From the NCBI GenBank assembly GCA_902801765.1, contig CADCJO010000021.1, forward strand, positions 1-41,959: a DNA stretch of 41,959 nucleotides, given 5' to 3'. The notes beneath the pieces are model-generated. The model saw only the letters and a list, made by a program, of their open reading frames with translations, was not told the origin of the DNA and searched no databases. Positions 40,291 to 41,959 of this stretch are shown piece by piece (the first letter of the stretch is position 1; every line of letters begins with the position of its first letter). The DNA is from an uncultured Eubacteriales bacterium (GTDB taxonomy: Bacteria; Bacillota; Clostridia; Christensenellales; Aristaeellaceae). The translations under genes and the position numbers were made by a program.

Positions 40291-40444
40291 TTCTTTGATA
40301 CATCCAAGACCATTGCTGGAAGCTCATAACGACCACAAAGGCCTCCGAAGAGGCGCATAGAAAAAGGGACGGTCCGGCAGCCAGCGCCAAGAGCGTCCCC
40401 AGTCTTTTCAGCCTGTCATTTACGTGTAAAGACATGGTTATTTG

Positions 40445-40453
40445 TGATATACT
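40445..40453 (+). promoter_or_regulatory. extended -10 promoter of the secreted-protein genes
   Basis: TGATATACT (TG-N-TATACT) at 40445-40453 with no good -35; it lies 135 bp before the TTG start at 40588, with AT-rich surroundings. Confidence 0.45.
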
Positions 40454-40587
40454 AAAACTGATTTCTATTCCGAAAGGCTTGGAAAGAAATCAGCTGCATG
40501 CAAGAAAATGTAGACATGCTTCGTCTTTATAGTGGAGGTCAAACACCGATTACTGACAAATGAATGAAGGAAAGAAGGACAGTTGCA

Positions 40588-41403
40588 TTGAAAAAGGTGT
40601 CATGTTGGTTTCTGACGTTTTTACTGATTCTTTTGGGTATATCAACCTGCAATGTATATGCGGAAGAATGGGAAACATTTGTGAAGAGGCACGCCGAAGA
40701 GATTGTTAAAGAGAGATTCAATGCAGACTACGGAGCTGCAGACTTCTGGGAAGAATTGGTTGATGCCAATGGTCCGTTTCGTTTCTGGACTGTCGAACAA
40801 AAAAACTGGTACAGCGGTCTGCTGCCATATTTGATCGAAGCAGAGGAACAAAGAATCCAAACATATCATCCAGATTGGATTGCGTCTGTTCCCTTTGCAG
40901 ATCAGATTCTTTCCTGGAAATACGGCGTTAGAGAACCGGGAATGATTGAGGAAGATGAAGCCAGACAAATGGCGCTTGACTTCCTGATGTCATCGTATGA
41001 TCTGGATTGCAGTGAGAACAGAGTATCCGTATCACTGTATACCGGGCATCGTGAAACAGGAGACTTTATTGCACCATACTGGGTATTTCGTTTCTATGAT
41101 CACTCGCTTGTGAAAGCCGAGGTCTGGATCAATGCCAAAACAGGATATATGCCCAGGCATCAAATGCTTGAAGTAAAAGATAAGGTCAAAGAATCTTTTG
41201 TGGAAATGCTGAAAACCGGCTATACCGTGGCAGGTGAACCAGTTACAGCGGATATGTTCACGGATGATGCTGTTGAAATCTATTTCTCCGAAGAGGATCA
41301 TTTATGGTATGCTGCTGTCAATCCAGCCGGAGATTCCTATTGGTATATTTCAATCGATGATGCTACGCTGGAAACAGTGAGTACTTCGACAGCAAACGGA
41401 TGA
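40588..41403 (+). CDS. secreted protein of unknown function
   Basis: 271 residues from the TTG at 40588, which has AAGAAGGA eight bases before it and gives a textbook signal peptide (KK, hydrophobic run, cleavage near NVYA-EE); an ATG at 40564 lacks a ribosome binding site. The mature part is acidic and aromatic-rich. The region PYWVFRFYDH...VWINAKTGYMPRH and the last 60 residues (LWYAAVNPAGDSYWYISIDDATLETV) look like PepSY-type beta sheets, with DEARQMALDFL before one. I do not recognise a family with confidence. Codon and base use are AT-rich compared with the core. First of three adjacent signal-peptide genes. Confidence 0.8.
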   Translation: MKKVSCWFLTFLLILLGISTCNVYAEEWETFVKRHAEEIVKERFNADYGAADFWEELVDANGPFRFWTVEQKNWYSGLLPYLIEAEEQRIQTYHPDWIASVPFADQILSWKYGVREPGMIEEDEARQMALDFLMSSYDLDCSENRVSVSLYTGHRETGDFIAPYWVFRFYDHSLVKAEVWINAKTGYMPRHQMLEVKDKVKESFVEMLKTGYTVAGEPVTADMFTDDAVEIYFSEEDHLWYAAVNPAGDSYWYISIDDATLETVSTSTANG

Positions 41404-41424
41404 GCAAAAGAGGATTTGAAAAAC

Positions 41425-41556
41425 ATGCGTAAACTTGCGGCGTATATGGCTCTGATGATGATTGCGATGGCTTGCCTGAATACGGCTTTTGCAGAAGAAC
41501 ACGATAGTGTAAGGTATGCTGGGGGTGACCAGCAGTGGAAAGAAGGACAGCTATGA
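41425..41556 (+). CDS. very short secreted peptide (43 aa)
   Basis: 43 residues: RKLAAYMALMMIAMACLNTAFA as signal peptide, leaving about 20 residues (EEHDSVRYAGGDQQWKEGQL). AGAGGA lies nine bases before the ATG at 41425. Its stop codon overlaps the next gene's start (ATGA), which argues for real translation. It may be a truncated relative of the neighbouring secreted proteins or a genuine small exported peptide. No family recognised. Confidence 0.55.
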   Translation: MRKLAAYMALMMIAMACLNTAFAEEHDSVRYAGGDQQWKEGQL

Positions 41557-41959
41557 TGAAGAAACCCTTCCTTTGCCTTGTTGCTCTGATTCTCATGCTG
41601 TTCAGCGCTTCGGCGTTGGCAGCCGGCAGTGATGAAGCACTGATCACAGATACACTCCGCCAGGCAGGCATCACTGAGCCGGTGCAGCTTACGCAGTGGG
41701 GCGACTCGGCTGCTTGCTTCGCCGAGACGGATGGCGTCAAAAGGCTGATTCTGCTGGAACGGCATGACGGCGTGTGGCAGATCGTGATCGATAATCCGAC
41801 AGCGCTGATTCAGGAGTGGGACTGGCCGGAGCTATATTCGGACACCGACACAGCGATCTATTGGGAGTACAATAATTTTGACGGCAAGACCGCCATGGTT
41901 TTCAGCAGCTGGCGGGAAGCCGGCGTATGGGGTCAGGTGGAAGCGCAGATCGCAGGCAA
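41553..41959 (+). CDS. secreted protein, 3' end outside the window
   Basis: At least 135 residues, open to the window edge. Signal peptide MKKPFLCLVALILMLFSASALA with cleavage before AGSDE. The mature part alternates short strands rich in W, D, E and Y (QIVIDNPTALIQEWDWPEL, YWEYNNFDGKTAMVFSSW). Acidic and extracellular. ATG 41553 (or 41556) overlaps the small peptide's stop and has AAGAAGGA upstream. GC content is higher than in the 40588 gene, a change within the cluster. No family recognised. Confidence 0.75.
   Translation, partial: MMKKPFLCLVALILMLFSASALAAGSDEALITDTLRQAGITEPVQLTQWGDSAACFAETDGVKRLILLERHDGVWQIVIDNPTALIQEWDWPELYSDTDTAIYWEYNNFDGKTAMVFSSWREAGVWGQVEAQIAG

Larger units (their letters stand above)
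35609..40330. mobile_element. integrative mobilizable element next to tRNA-Leu (right end uncertain)
   Basis: An AT-richer region carrying tyrosine integrase, excisionase-like protein, cysteine-rich VLP protein, MobC and a replication-initiation-type protein, all on the minus strand, directly after a tRNA gene. This is the content of an integrative mobilizable element or a decayed integrative conjugative element. I found no relaxase and no second copy of the tRNA-Leu 3' end in the window. The right limit is therefore unknown; it may lie near 40330 or beyond the window, in which case the secreted-protein genes would be cargo. Confidence 0.7.

Noticed and set aside
35609-41959. Direct repeat of the tRNA-Leu 3' end as attR
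   Set aside because: No second copy of the T-arm/acceptor end was found by eye within the window; the right end may be outside.

Overview
The window looks like a chromosome segment from a high-GC anaerobic member of the Bacillota (class Clostridia, gut or rumen type). Supporting signs are strong AGGAGG-type ribosome binding sites with many TTG/GTG starts, the ylxM-ffh-rpsP-khpA-rimM-trmD cluster, the tilS-hpt-ftsH cluster, TmcAL, DUF4250, VanW, a B12-dependent methionine synthase with a separate activation protein, and a mobilizable element of the Firmicutes MobC/cysteine-rich-VLP type. Placement below class (perhaps Christensenellales/Aristaeellaceae-like) is only an impression. The core is visibly GC-rich; the right-hand 6 kb is more AT-rich.

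Layout. 1-100: a possible insertion-sequence end with three TGTCCA-N6-GGG boxes at exact 32-bp spacing. 329-5172 (minus): a small unknown protein, a small membrane protein, and a ChvE/MmsA/MmsB-type monosaccharide ABC transporter with a good promoter and a leader of about 490 nt. 5851-6980 (plus): cysteine synthase and a small protein. 7151-11053 (plus): a carbohydrate block with a beta-phosphoglucomutase-like HAD protein whose catalytic Asp is Asn, a GH130 mannoside-phosphorylase-type enzyme, a Dabb-fold protein and an SGNH acetylesterase, plausibly acting on acetylated mannosides. 11105-17494 (minus): tmcAL, DUF4250, araD, an FGGY sugar kinase, a GH27 glycosidase and an unknown protein; this resembles release and use of L-arabinose or a related pentose. 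18066-21929 (minus): metF, a B12 reactivation protein and metH, translationally coupled. 22070-28875 (minus): vanW-PHP-ftsH (ATGA overlaps), hpt, tilS, and a PNPOx-fold flavoprotein. 29028-34681 (plus): ylxM-ffh, rpsP-khpA-rimM-GNAT-trmD, and proC. 34904-35608: seven tRNA genes behind one strong promoter. From 35609: a mobile element next to tRNA-Leu, with integrase, excisionase, cysteine-rich VLP protein, MobC and a replisome-organizer-like protein; no relaxase is visible. 40588-41959: three consecutive genes for secreted proteins, the last cut by the window end.

The most unusual content is between the genes. At least five families of structured interspersed repeats occupy the gaps. Two of them (a roughly 350-470 bp multi-hairpin element in two inverted copies, and a 22-bp-arm palindrome in four copies, one with another repeat inserted in its loop) differ between copies by changes on both sides of the same stems. 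This is compensatory covariation, so base pairing itself appears to be conserved. A second strong signal is a pair of GTCAAG-N8-CTTGAC palindromes bracketing the ylxM-ffh promoter, which suggests an undescribed operator controlling the signal recognition particle operon.
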